Shown here piece by piece: positions 1-7,383 of a stretch of DNA of 64,000 nt; position 1 is the stretch's first letter, and each line of letters begins with the position of its first letter. The stretch comes from Alphaproteobacteria bacterium (lineage in GTDB: Bacteria; Pseudomonadota; Alphaproteobacteria; Rs-D84), in NCBI GenBank assembly GCA_015062495.1, contig SUUN01000001.1, positions 347,069 through 411,068 on the forward strand, given 5' to 3'. Both the position numbers and the translations under genes were made by a program. The notes below the pieces were generated by a model. It made no database searches and was not told where the DNA came from. It saw only the letters and a list, made by a program, of their open reading frames with translations.

Positions 1-1
1 G

Positions 2-145
2 GGAGTGTGTAATCGCCTGGTGCGTGAACTTGGGTTGTCGGCACAACTAAAACGCGAGTATGAAACAGAAATCAATTCTGCGAACGACTATCAATCCCGC
101 CTGAGCATCATGCAAAAATGGTTTGGCATTGTGTTTGTGGAGTAA
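2..145 (+). CDS. C-terminal end of an unidentified protein
   Basis: The window opens inside a reading frame that runs to a TAA at 143-145. The 47 visible residues are hydrophilic and charged, then end in a short hydrophobic stretch (WFGIVFVE). I do not recognise the family; the start lies outside the window. Confidence 0.5.
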   Translation, partial: GVCNRLVRELGLSAQLKREYETEINSANDYQSRLSIMQKWFGIVFVE

Positions 146-182
146 ATATTCGTAATAATAAATTAAAAATAATTGTGAGAGA

Positions 183-518
183 TTACATAGGCAGTTCAAG
201 CTGTTCACGTAATACGTATGTTCCGCGTCTGTGTGATGACAGAACTGCACCAGAATCCTTGCTCATGCTGTAAAGCTTAAGGGTTATTTGACGTTTCGTT
301 TTAGGAGTCACTCCCGGCTTGGTTTCGTAAACACCATCTGCATTTTTAGTAGCAGAAAACATTCTATAATGCGCAACCAGTACCTCATTTATCGTGAGCG
401 GCCTGTTTGCAATATTAAACAGTCTAATAATTTCTTCTGCAAATTGATCAATACCCAATTCCGTTTGGATCACTTCAGGAACGTCATCAATTTTTGAAAT
501 ATCAAAAATATCGTCCAT
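183..518 (-). CDS. small winged-helix-like protein
   Basis: About 111 residues. The middle (RPLTINEVLVAHYR) followed by a basic helix and a GTYVL hairpin looks like a winged-helix DNA-binding fold. I do not recognise a named family. I prefer the ATG at 518 to a GTG at 527, because an AAGAGG ribosome site lies 8 bases upstream of it. A minus-strand TTGACA with a near-consensus -10 lies just upstream. A regulatory role is inference only. Confidence 0.5.
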   Translation of the reverse strand: MDDIFDISKIDDVPEVIQTELGIDQFAEEIIRLFNIANRPLTINEVLVAHYRMFSATKNADGVYETKPGVTPKTKRQITLKLYSMSKDSGAVLSSHRRGTYVLREQLELPM

Positions 519-626
519 GTCTAGCACCTCTTTGTTTTTAGTATTGCAAACAATTCGCTGTTGTCAAGCGTTTAAAAGTATGTTCATTGTCTTTTATTAA
601 ATTTTATTGAATGTATACAGTTTGTC

Positions 627-654
627 TTGACATTGCGTATTTCTGCGGTATGCT
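627..654 (+). promoter_or_regulatory. sigma70-type promoter for the MBL gene pair
   Basis: TTGACA at 627-632, 16-base spacer, TATGCT at 649-654, pointing toward the hydrolase gene at 845. The roughly 190-base leader that would result contains the oppositely oriented small RNA below. Confidence 0.5.
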
Positions 655-686
655 GTATCCATACTCGAATCGGCGAATTGCCGAAA

Positions 687-787
687 CGAAAAAAAATCTG
701 TCGCGCCAACGACAGATTTGGGATATCCAATATAATCGGACACCACTTGACAAGTCTGATTATATCAAATTCCCACAAAGTGGTCAA
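687..787 (-). ncRNA. candidate small RNA with promoter and terminator
   Basis: On the minus strand a canonical promoter (TTGACC at 787-782, 17-base spacer, TATAAT at 764-759) is followed about 45 bases on by a perfect 10-bp hairpin (719-710 with 703-694) and a run of eight T. The predicted transcript is about 65 nt, from about 752 to 688. The -10 region lies inside an imperfect inverted repeat (730-741 with 754-765) that could be an operator. The RNA is antisense to the 5' leader of the MBL gene. No homology is recognised. Confidence 0.5.
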
Positions 788-844
788 TCAGTTTGTTAAT
801 TGATATGGCTGAATGTTTGAAGAAACGAAGAAAAGGAATTAGAT

Positions 845-1690
845 ATGGCAGAAACAAAAATAACATTTTTTGACGTGGGACACGGTTCCTGCACACATAT
901 ACAAACCCCAAATGGAAAAAATATTTTGGTTGATATAGGCGGTAGTGACGATTTCTCGCCAGCTTACCATCTGGTAAACATCGGTCAAATCAGCCAGTTG
1001 GATGCGTTGGTTATCACACATCCACATGAAGATCACTATCACGATATTATGAATCTTGAAAGGTATGGAATAAGCCCCAGGGTCTTAAGCAGGGCAAAAT
1101 CTGCATTCCCGATAGATCGTACCAAATTTGATGTAAAAGATCGTACTAGAGTTGATTATATAAACGCAATGAACAGCAGTTATACAAAAGCCGTTCCACC
1201 AGAGGAAGATCCTTTTTCAGAATATGTCAATGGTGGGCTTAAATGGCAGGCGTTTAGCCCAGATAAAAACGACCAAGATCTAGAAGACCCAAACACTTTC
1301 TCTAAAGTTTATGTTTTAAGTTTTGGGGAATGTAAAGTCGTGCTTACTGGTGATAACAACAAAGAAATCTTGGTAAAGATGATGACGAATCCAGAATTTG
1401 TGGCCGCAGTAAAAAACGCTGATTTTTTATTAGCGCCACATCATGGTCGTACAACAGATTTTTGTCCCGAATTTTTCGCTGTGGTTAATCCGCGCGCAAC
1501 GATTATATCTGATAAACGTTGCGAGCACGATAGTCAACTTGGATCTTCATGCGCTTATAATAATGGACGCGGAATATGGCTTAACGGTGAATCCAGACAT
1601 GTGTTAACGACCAGAAAAGACGGCAACATTGTTTTACGCATTGATCAGTTTGGGAATTACTCATTTGATTCTTGGCATCATGCCGCATAA
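845..1690 (+). CDS. ComEC/Rec2-type metallo-beta-lactamase-fold hydrolase
   Basis: 281 residues, one domain. The metal-binding signature is HPHEDH at about residues 59-64, with FFDVGHGS near the N-terminus, a later TGDN and an APHHG motif near residue 199, all typical of the stand-alone MBL domain related to the C-terminal part of ComEC. There is no signal peptide or membrane segment, so it is probably cytoplasmic. Substrate is unknown; family members are proposed phosphodiesterases or nucleases. An AAAAGGAA ribosome site precedes the ATG. The next gene begins 12 bases after the stop and encodes a membrane protein, so the two probably act together. Confidence 0.8.
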   Translation: MAETKITFFDVGHGSCTHIQTPNGKNILVDIGGSDDFSPAYHLVNIGQISQLDALVITHPHEDHYHDIMNLERYGISPRVLSRAKSAFPIDRTKFDVKDRTRVDYINAMNSSYTKAVPPEEDPFSEYVNGGLKWQAFSPDKNDQDLEDPNTFSKVYVLSFGECKVVLTGDNNKEILVKMMTNPEFVAAVKNADFLLAPHHGRTTDFCPEFFAVVNPRATIISDKRCEHDSQLGSSCAYNNGRGIWLNGESRHVLTTRKDGNIVLRIDQFGNYSFDSWHHAA

Positions 1691-1702
1691 GTGGGGGTGG
1701 TC

Positions 1703-2230
1703 ATGAACAAGATTCCTTTTTATCATTTGATAAACATGTTGTTTATTGGTCTGGTTTCTTTAATTGGGCTTGTGTTAATCGATCCTTTGTTCTTTGGCGC
1801 ACAGTGGCGACTGCTACAAGGGGTAATAAATAGCCCAACTACGGAAACAGTGTGTTTTATTGCATTGGCTTATTTTGTAGGACTGGTTATGAACCGTATG
1901 GCATCCGTATTCCTGGAAGAAATTCTAATGACGGACGTGCCCCCAGAACGCAGAACTTGGGTGTCGCGTAAAATCAAGATCCAATGGCATGATTATAAAG
2001 AATATGTTTCTGCTGAAAAAGAAGACGTGTTTTTAAAAACATTGAGTCGTGAATACGCACTGTCTCGTAATGTGTTGATGGCATCAATTGTTTTGATGAT
2101 TTTTGCCTTGGCAGTTGGAAATAGTGTTGTTGGAATTACTTGTTTGGCGATTTCGTTCGTGTTCTACCTTTCCGTCAGGAAACACGCAAAGAAATTATCT
2201 GAGCGGATAAATATCGCCCTGCATAACTAA
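1703..2230 (+). CDS. membrane protein paired with the MBL hydrolase
   Basis: About 175 residues. Two hydrophobic segments (about 8-28 and 45-65), a soluble charged middle with basic and tryptophan residues (about 80-125), then two more hydrophobic segments (about 130-170) and a basic tail. I do not recognise the family. I chose the ATG at 1703, which follows a GGGGGTGG sequence, over the in-frame GTG at 1691. Tight coupling to the upstream hydrolase suggests an enzyme plus membrane-anchor module; a defence role is possible but unsupported by a named family. Confidence 0.6.
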   Translation: MNKIPFYHLINMLFIGLVSLIGLVLIDPLFFGAQWRLLQGVINSPTTETVCFIALAYFVGLVMNRMASVFLEEILMTDVPPERRTWVSRKIKIQWHDYKEYVSAEKEDVFLKTLSREYALSRNVLMASIVLMIFALAVGNSVVGITCLAISFVFYLSVRKHAKKLSERINIALHN

Positions 2231-2252
2231 ATATCCGCCCTGTGTGGGCGGG

Positions 2253-2786
2253 TTATTTTTTATATGCGTTCCACAAAACTTCAAACCGTTTACTGTACTC
2301 TTGCGCTGGGTGGGTCAGGAAGATGCAGTTTTCGCTGTTATACTTGGTGGCGGCGGTGGTCCAGTTATAAGAGCCGGTCACCATGCGCCGATTATCAAAG
2401 ACGGCGAATTTATTATGCTCAATCTTGTGCCGGCGGTTGATGCGGACGGGTATGCCGGCGGTGACCAGTTCATCAATCATGGACGATTTATGCCCAGCCA
2501 TAGTTCGGTCTGTGACAATTCGCACCCTTGCGCCCCGACGGTGGGCGGCAATAATGGCGTTCGCAATTTTTGGATTGGTTATGGAATATACGGCAATGTC
2601 AATTGTTGTGGCCCGACCCAGCTCGGCGATTATGCGGTCTTCGCATTCGGTGCCGGGGGTGAAATATGATTCTATGTGTACGGGTGCGCTGGGTGGGGTG
2701 ACCGTCCGTGTGGGCAATTGCGCCCCAACGCCAACCCCAATGGCAAACGCAATTCCAATAACAAAAGTCCATTGTCTGACAAACAT
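2253..2786 (-). CDS. periplasmic PLD-family endonuclease (Nuc-like)
   Basis: 177 residues with an N-terminal hydrophobic signal or anchor (about 5-25). The single HKD motif is HNKFAVFD followed by GSYNWT, as in Nuc-type phospholipase D-fold nucleases, which work as dimers with one HKD each and cleave DNA without divalent metal. The expected location is periplasmic or membrane-attached. The start at 2786 gives a proper signal sequence; a longer frame would run back into the leader RNA. The gene starts about a dozen bases beyond the leader's terminator and is probably controlled by it. Confidence 0.8.
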   Translation of the reverse strand: MFVRQWTFVIGIAFAIGVGVGAQLPTRTVTPPSAPVHIESYFTPGTECEDRIIAELGRATTIDIAVYSITNPKIANAIIAAHRRGARVRIVTDRTMAGHKSSMIDELVTAGIPVRINRRHKIEHNKFAVFDNRRMVTGSYNWTTAATKYNSENCIFLTHPAQEYSKRFEVLWNAYKK

Positions 2787-2797
2787 ACAACCCCAAA

Positions 2798-2983
2798 CAA
2801 AAGACCACTCAAACAAGAGTGGTCGGGAGTTGATCAGTTCACATACAGAACCCCATTGCCTTTGGGACAAGCCCTGTTGTATAGCAACGGCATCCCGACC
2901 GGAGTCGGGACATTAGAAGTTGTGGTATGTGGGTGATCAAACCCGTTCTCACTTTTAATGTCGCTTGTGCAATTACTTGCACA
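2798..2983 (-). ncRNA. leader RNA family copy B, upstream of the PLD nuclease
   Basis: Promoter on the minus strand: TTGATT (3016-3011), 16-base spacer, TAGAAT (2994-2989). Outer closing helix 2940-2934 with 2836-2830 (7 bp), inner closing helix 2930-2925 with 2846-2841 (6 bp), separated by a CCC/GAAC internal loop. Inner hairpin CCCGAC/GTCGGG (2909-2904 with 2899-2894). A bulged helix 2890-2884 with 2859-2853 carries TATACAACA on one side and AAA on the other. The strand CCCGACC (2827-2821) overlaps the terminator stem 2823-2817 with 2810-2804 and could pair instead with the inner hairpin arm. Confidence 0.6.
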
Positions 2984-3222
2984 CACATATTCTACACCAT
3001 TTCCCACAAAAATCAAGGGGCGTGTTGCGGGGGGTAAAACGCCATTTTTGCAATATGTTCAAAATATGTAGATTTTTTATGGGTTGTGAAATGGTAAGTT
3101 ATTCATCGGACTGCGGACAGGTTGCGGATCCTGTGTAGCTGCTGTGTAGCCAAGGGGTTAAATAGTGTTGTTTTTGGGTGGATTGTGGTGTGCCTAAATC
3201 CAAAAGTGTTAACAAAGAAAAA

Positions 3223-3249
3223 CGTCGCAAAATCAACGATTTTGCGACG
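3223..3249. terminator. strong hairpin downstream of tRNA-Asn
   Basis: A perfect 12-bp inverted repeat with a three-base loop (3223-3234 with 3238-3249). It lies just beyond the 3' end of tRNA-Asn and probably ends that transcript. The stretch from about 3020 to 3220 contains nothing else I can support. Confidence 0.55.
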
Positions 3250-3256
3250 GAATTCG

Positions 3257-3332
3257 TGGCTCGGGCAGTTGGACTCGAACCAACGACATACGGATTAACA
3301 GTCCGTTGTTCTACCGACTGAACTATGCCCGA
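3257..3332 (-). tRNA. tRNA-Asn (GTT)
   Basis: A full cloverleaf on the minus strand: 7-bp acceptor TCGGGCA/TGCCCGA, anticodon loop CTGTTAA giving anticodon GTT, T-loop TTCGAGT, discriminator G and an encoded CCA. A minus-strand promoter lies upstream (TTGAAA 3373-3368, 17 bases, TATTAT 3350-3345). Unknown accessory genes lie on both sides, but I see no integrase and no duplicated tRNA end. Confidence 0.95.
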
Positions 3333-3471
3333 ATAGCGTTGCATATAATATACCTTATTAAATCCTATTTCAAGTATTTTTTTATGTTTTTGAAAAATAT
3401 TGTATATGTATTGAAAAACTGCGATTTTGTGCTAAGTTCACAACAGAATTAAAGCATAAAAGGTAATGAAA

Positions 3472-3801
3472 ATGTCATTTACACAGGAAAAAGGTCTGAA
3501 CATTGGCGAGAATTTCAAAAACCAGCAAATAGTATTTCCGCATATTACACCCGTTCAAAAAACGACCAATTGTGGTGGTTGTGATAAAAAATGCGAAATA
3601 GGAACCGTCATCGTTTGCGATGCTATTTATCCAACGATTTGTGGGGAACGTGTATTGTATTTCAAGTCTCAGGCTGGCGTACAATATCCATTAACGGGTC
3701 TGTATGTACACGAATTTAAGTCACCCACATTAGCACGAATTAGGATACTGCAGTTCGGACAAGAGCTGACCAGTCTGTGCGACCATTATAAAACACGATA
3801 A
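3472..3801 (+). CDS. unknown CxxCxxxC protein, first gene of a three-gene cassette
   Basis: About 110 residues. It has the cysteine cluster CGGCDKKC (C34, C37, C41), which may bind zinc, followed by a segment ending IYPTICGE. The same arrangement (CYGCPKNC, then IYPTIDGE) occurs in the third gene of this cassette, and both proteins start MSFTQ, so they are paralogs. I chose the ATG at 3472 for this reason; an ATG six bases earlier is also possible. There is no signal peptide. Function is unknown. A promoter with TTGAAA and TAAGTT lies upstream at about 3409-3436. Confidence 0.6.
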   Translation: MSFTQEKGLNIGENFKNQQIVFPHITPVQKTTNCGGCDKKCEIGTVIVCDAIYPTICGERVLYFKSQAGVQYPLTGLYVHEFKSPTLARIRILQFGQELTSLCDHYKTR

Positions 3802-3813
3802 AGGAAAATCAAA

Positions 3814-4197
3814 ATGCCTGTACCGAATCCATGGCCTGCATTTTGGGCGGCAAAAAAAATGAATGAAGAACGTCACAAATACGATGCTTATGACAGGTAT
3901 GAACTTGATGAAAGTCCTGTTCCCCAGGCTTTAGTTGCTGCGAGTGCGATTTTGCTTTTGTCAGCATATATTGGGGGGATGGGTTATGTGCTTTACAAAT
4001 GTTTCGCCCCAGAAAAAACAGACAAGGCAAAAAAGACAGAATATGTGGCACCAACAAGTCCTCTGGGCAGACAGTTTGAATTCCAGATGGAGTGGGCTGT
4101 AAAATCTCCAAACTCATTCTATGAGTACATTGATAGAAATCCGGATGAAAATATCCGCAAAATTACCAAACTGCGTGAGCCTTGCAAAACAAGATAA
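3814..4197 (+). CDS. unknown single-span membrane protein of the cassette
   Basis: 127 residues with one hydrophobic segment (about 43-65), a charged N-terminal part and a C-terminal soluble part. It ends CKTR; the flanking genes end KTR and KQR. The gaps to the neighbours are 12 and 11 bases, each with a ribosome site of the form AAAGGAA. I do not recognise the family. It may anchor the two cysteine-cluster proteins at the membrane, which is inference from order only. Confidence 0.55.
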   Translation: MPVPNPWPAFWAAKKMNEERHKYDAYDRYELDESPVPQALVAASAILLLSAYIGGMGYVLYKCFAPEKTDKAKKTEYVAPTSPLGRQFEFQMEWAVKSPNSFYEYIDRNPDENIRKITKLREPCKTR

Positions 4198-4208
4198 AAG
4201 GAATCAAA

Positions 4209-4928
4209 ATGTCATTTACACAGATGCCAGCAGAACAACCGCCTATAAAAATGTCAGTCGGGGATATGTATTCTATTGCGGAATCCGTGCTAAGCAACAG
4301 TGAATGTCCTGTTTTTATAGAAAACATGGGAACAGAAAACAAGACAAAATGGCAAATAATCATTGCTTATGTATCAGAGGTGGGACGTTGTGGCAAGGCA
4401 AGAATGACTGTCGAAGCCCAACACAACCCGTCCGGCAAAGGAAAAATTGACCTGTTTCATAATGACAAACATATAGCCACCGCAACAACCAGACTAAATG
4501 TCGGACATGCGATTTGTCCGTCAAAACGCAGTCCAGCGGACGTGTTTGTGCCTCTGTTATCTTCTCACTTTTTTATGCTGATTGACAAGATACAATTACG
4601 ACTGAACAAGAAACTGGAATTGCGTAATAATACAAATTATCTTATAGACACGTTTGAAAGTTATACAGACAAGCACAAGGGTAATCGTTGTTATGGATGC
4701 CCCAAGAATTGCAAGCTGGGATTTGTATATAGTGGGGATTATATCTATCCAACAATTGACGGCGAGCAAATAACGGAGTTCAAAGGTGCAAGTGGCAACA
4801 TGGTGAAAACTGGCCGTCATAAATCATTTCGGTTTCACAAAGATGGCACAGAATGGTTTACAGACGAACGGCTGATAGACAAGGCACGTGATGTCGCAAA
4901 AAACTGCTATTACTATAAACAAAGATAG
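4209..4928 (+). CDS. unknown CxxCxxxC protein, third gene of the cassette
   Basis: About 239 residues. The C-terminal half carries CYGCPKNC (about residues 161-168) and IYPTIDGE and matches the first gene of the cassette. The N-terminal 150 residues are extra, with a possible beta-rich domain. The start at 4209 (MSFTQ) follows AAAAGGAATC and mirrors the paralog. Function is unknown. Confidence 0.6.
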   Translation: MSFTQMPAEQPPIKMSVGDMYSIAESVLSNSECPVFIENMGTENKTKWQIIIAYVSEVGRCGKARMTVEAQHNPSGKGKIDLFHNDKHIATATTRLNVGHAICPSKRSPADVFVPLLSSHFFMLIDKIQLRLNKKLELRNNTNYLIDTFESYTDKHKGNRCYGCPKNCKLGFVYSGDYIYPTIDGEQITEFKGASGNMVKTGRHKSFRFHKDGTEWFTDERLIDKARDVAKNCYYYKQR

Positions 4929-4946
4929 AAACAACAAACGACCATA

Positions 4947-4969
4947 CCGCCCAAATCGGGCGGTTTTTT
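4947..4969 (+). terminator. terminator of the three-gene cassette
   Basis: CCGCCC (4947-4952), a short loop, GGGCGG (4958-4963), then a T run, directly after the third gene of the cassette. Confidence 0.8.
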
Positions 4970-5021
4970 GCACGACGGACGGGGTGGTGGTGGAACAAGT
5001 GCTGGTGTACCGTACGGGTGA

Positions 5022-5267
5022 TTATTCTTGGTCCAGAAACATTTGAACAATTTCTGCGAATTGGATTGGCGTGGTGTTGGTTTTGTGTAAAACCTTGGCC
5101 AGGGTTGCGGTGCTGATCCATCGTGGCTGGCCATAGGACGTTTGGCGTTTGCTGGGGTTAAAAATTGTCGCGTCCAGACCACACATTTTGGCAAGACCAG
5201 AACATGTTGTGTTATTAATTTGTGCGATATAGCATATTGATTGCCAAATTGCGTTATGATATTTCAT
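5022..5267 (-). CDS. stand-alone HTH protein resembling the N-terminus of S24/LexA-like repressors
   Basis: 81 residues. The segment CSGLAKMCGLD...FNPSKR...GQPRW is the N-terminal helix-turn-helix block of alphaproteobacterial S24-peptidase repressors (family knowledge), but the protease domain is absent; the usual length is above 200 residues. A paralog lies at 30216-30461. The ATG at 5267 follows AGGGGAATAAACC. A perfect 8-bp inverted repeat upstream (5301-5322) may be its own operator. It is probably a DNA-binding regulator, either domain-reduced or a remnant. Confidence 0.65.
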   Translation of the reverse strand: MKYHNAIWQSICYIAQINNTTCSGLAKMCGLDATIFNPSKRQTSYGQPRWISTATLAKVLHKTNTTPIQFAEIVQMFLDQE

Positions 5268-5300
5268 TGGTTTATTCCCCTGTATGTAAAAATATATATG

Positions 5301-5322
5301 ATATTTATTTTGACATAAATAT
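5301..5322. promoter_or_regulatory. inverted repeat, possible operator of the HTH gene
   Basis: ATATTTAT (5301-5308) and ATAAATAT (5315-5322) form a perfect inverted repeat about 35 bases upstream of the divergent HTH gene. The assignment as operator is inference. Confidence 0.4.
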
Positions 5323-5452
5323 AAAAAAATATCGAACAATACAACCACAGGTTGTTTTGAGTCCTGACATACCGGGAACACACCCCGGATTCGAATTTAT
5401 AAAAATGAATCGGATGCAAGATAAAAAACAATTCCCCGGAACGGATAATAAT

Positions 5453-5480
5453 TTGACTTTTGTTTGGACAGAACTATAAT
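5453..5480 (+). promoter_or_regulatory. promoter of the DUF4160-like gene
   Basis: TTGACT at 5453-5458, 16-base spacer and a perfect TATAAT at 5475-5480, just upstream of the gene at 5504. The transcript leader would be short. Confidence 0.65.
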
Positions 5481-5503
5481 ATTGTCAACAAAAGGATTTA
5501 AAA

Positions 5504-5947
5504 ATGGCAGATTTAGAAGACTTTATGACGCCCGCGGAACACGCGCAACAAATTGAACAGACAATGGCGGAAATGGCCGATGATTTGATGGTTGCGGCAC
5601 GGATTGAACCACGCCGCCGCGAAAGATTGGTTGGTGGCGGTTCGCATGGCATAGGTATGATGGTGCGGTTAAAGGATAAACCGCGCATTGACTTTAAACT
5701 GGAAATATTTCCAAACGAAATCGAAGAACCACACTTCAAGGTCGTTTATAAAAACACATCGTGCCGGTTCAAGATTATTGACTGTATGCCAATGAAGGCC
5801 GAGGCCGAACGTGGTATTCCCCGCCCAATCAGCAAAATTATGAAGGAAATTCAGACCGCATGGTCAAATAACTATGATGATTTGGTTAAGGTTTGGAACA
5901 AAACACGCCCCAGCGACCGGGTGTTGATGCATCAAAAGATAAAATAA
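5504..5947 (+). CDS. DUF4160-like small protein
   Basis: 147 residues. The C-terminal half (EEPHFKVVYKN...ISKIMKEIQTAWSNNYDDLVKVWN) resembles the DUF4160 fold, whose members have a conserved PPHFHV-type strand and a terminal helix ending in NW and are often antitoxin-like. The first 65 residues are charged and helical. AAAAGGATTT precedes the ATG. No toxin partner is adjacent, so the toxin-antitoxin link is weak. Confidence 0.5.
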   Translation: MADLEDFMTPAEHAQQIEQTMAEMADDLMVAARIEPRRRERLVGGGSHGIGMMVRLKDKPRIDFKLEIFPNEIEEPHFKVVYKNTSCRFKIIDCMPMKAEAERGIPRPISKIMKEIQTAWSNNYDDLVKVWNKTRPSDRVLMHQKIK

Positions 5948-5976
5948 AAATCCCCGGCGTGCCGGGGATTTTGTCC
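5948..5976. terminator. terminator between the DUF4160-like gene and the porin-like gene
   Basis: AAAATCCCCGGC and GCCGGGGATTTT flank a two-base loop. It works in both orientations and separates two convergent genes. Confidence 0.8.
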
Positions 5977-6018
5977 AATATATGTTAGTTTTATTTTTTG
6001 TTTTTAAGTTCCAATTAA

Positions 6019-7134
6019 TTAGAACTGAACATTCAGGCGAACACCCATTTCAGCCTTGACATCTGTGCCATTCTGGGACTGGGTATTTGCATCGTCGAAT
6101 GTATATTCGCCATAGACGGCAACCTGCATAGCATCTGTCATTTGATATGCGGCAGACAGGCTGATGATATATTCATCAAAACCGTCGTTCATGTCGGAAA
6201 CAACCGCCATCAGACCATCAACGATTTGCTGCTGCGCACCGGCTGCAGTCTGGGTAACAATACCTGGATTTGCAGTAATCGCAGCCATGGCTGCACTTTG
6301 ATCCATACCTTGGCCCATCAGGGTTTGGATTGCCAAGCCCTGGGCAACCGCTGTTGGCATTTCGCCCAAACCAGACGCCAGACCTTCGACACCGTTATCG
6401 GCATGGTGTTTGAATGTAAAGCCAGCACCAAACGACCAACGATCATCCAACTGATAAAATGCCTTTAACCCGGCATTAACTTCGGTTGTAGATTTCAAAT
6501 CAACTGAAATTTCTTTGTCGAAACCCAACTGGGTCATTGGCATACCCATAACAGAGTATTTGGTTACATCAATGCTGTTGTTGTCGTTGCCGAATGTGCG
6601 CAGGACTTCTACGAATGCAGCAGTGCTGAATTTAGACCATGTCTTGCCCACCTGAGTTCCAACGTGGAATCCCCAGCGACCATTTGAATAGTTATCATAT
6701 GTGAAACCATTTGCCGCATATGAACCAGACATTTCACTGATTCCGCCCAACTGTGCGTCGGCATACAAATCCCACACCCAACCATCGTCCGTGTTAATGG
6801 CACGGTATTTTAACCCAGCGCGCCCCAGGTGCATACCCTTGCGATCAATGTCGCCGTCGTGGGTATAACCGAATTTTGCGTACGCTTCCAGGTTGTCCAA
6901 GATACCGTATCCCAATTCTTCGTGAACACGCCAGATTGGAAATTCTGTTGCGCCATCATGATTCTTTCTAACATGTGCGTCTGAATCATCTGCGATTTTG
7001 TACATAACACCCGCAGATGTTTTGGAATACACACTGCCCTGCTTTGGCATATACAGTGGGTTTTCCAGATTGGCCGCAATCGCAGGTGCCGCGAATATCG
7101 ACAATGCAACTGCTGCACTGATAGTTTTTTTCAT
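6019..7134 (-). CDS. outer-membrane beta-barrel (porin-like) protein
   Basis: 371 residues. The N-terminal signal peptide is MKKTISAAVALSIFAAPAIAA, cleaved after AIA. The rest alternates aromatic and polar residues in strand-like blocks and ends in the beta-signal LNVQF with a terminal phenylalanine, so it should be inserted by BAM. A 60-residue Ala/Gly/Met-rich insert (about 255-315) interrupts the strand pattern. The specific transport role is unknown. The 250-base upstream region has two copies of a 14-base direct repeat. Confidence 0.8.
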   Translation of the reverse strand: MKKTISAAVALSIFAAPAIAANLENPLYMPKQGSVYSKTSAGVMYKIADDSDAHVRKNHDGATEFPIWRVHEELGYGILDNLEAYAKFGYTHDGDIDRKGMHLGRAGLKYRAINTDDGWVWDLYADAQLGGISEMSGSYAANGFTYDNYSNGRWGFHVGTQVGKTWSKFSTAAFVEVLRTFGNDNNSIDVTKYSVMGMPMTQLGFDKEISVDLKSTTEVNAGLKAFYQLDDRWSFGAGFTFKHHADNGVEGLASGLGEMPTAVAQGLAIQTLMGQGMDQSAAMAAITANPGIVTQTAAGAQQQIVDGLMAVVSDMNDGFDEYIISLSAAYQMTDAMQVAVYGEYTFDDANTQSQNGTDVKAEMGVRLNVQF

Positions 7135-7171
7135 CTGTTTAACTCCTTAGTTCTCGATGAAATGCCACACC

Positions 7172-7222
7172 CCCATTATTGGCAAGATGTGGGTTCATAT
7201 CCACACCGCCCATTATTGGCAA
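7172..7222. repeat. two direct repeats in the porin leader
   Basis: CCCATTATTGGCAA occurs at 7172-7185 and 7209-7222, 37 bases apart. Between them is an inverted repeat, TGTGG...CCACA. They lie in the 5' region of the porin-like gene. On the minus strand a TTGACA lies upstream at 7281-7276, but no good -10 is seen. They may be regulator sites. Confidence 0.5.
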
Positions 7223-7308
7223 CAGCATGTTTTTGTGATATGAACATCCGTATTGTTGCATCAGATTAGGACAGATGTCAAAAAATAAATTTTCTTGACA
7301 TGGGGGAC

Positions 7309-7337
7309 TTGAAAAGTTATGACGGGCGACCTATATA
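7309..7337 (+). promoter_or_regulatory. promoter of the gene at 7384
   Basis: TTGAAA at 7309-7314, 17-base spacer, TATATA at 7332-7337. The leader that follows contains GAACC and GGTTC, which could pair and mask the AAGGGG ribosome site. Confidence 0.55.
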
Positions 7338-7383
7338 AAATTGCTGTGGGGGAACCGCAGTACTTTAATCAAGGGGTTCTATC

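Noticed and set aside
2244-2936. Plus-strand open frames opposite the PLD nuclease and leader copy B
   Set aside because: They are antisense to a recognisable PLD nuclease and a structured RNA, and match no protein pattern.
3257-3332. tRNA-Asn as an integration site of a genomic island
   Set aside because: Accessory genes flank it, but there is no integrase and no duplicated tRNA 3' end.
7172-7222. CRISPR-like repeats
   Set aside because: Only two copies of 14 bases, no array and no cas genes. I saw no CRISPR array anywhere in the window.
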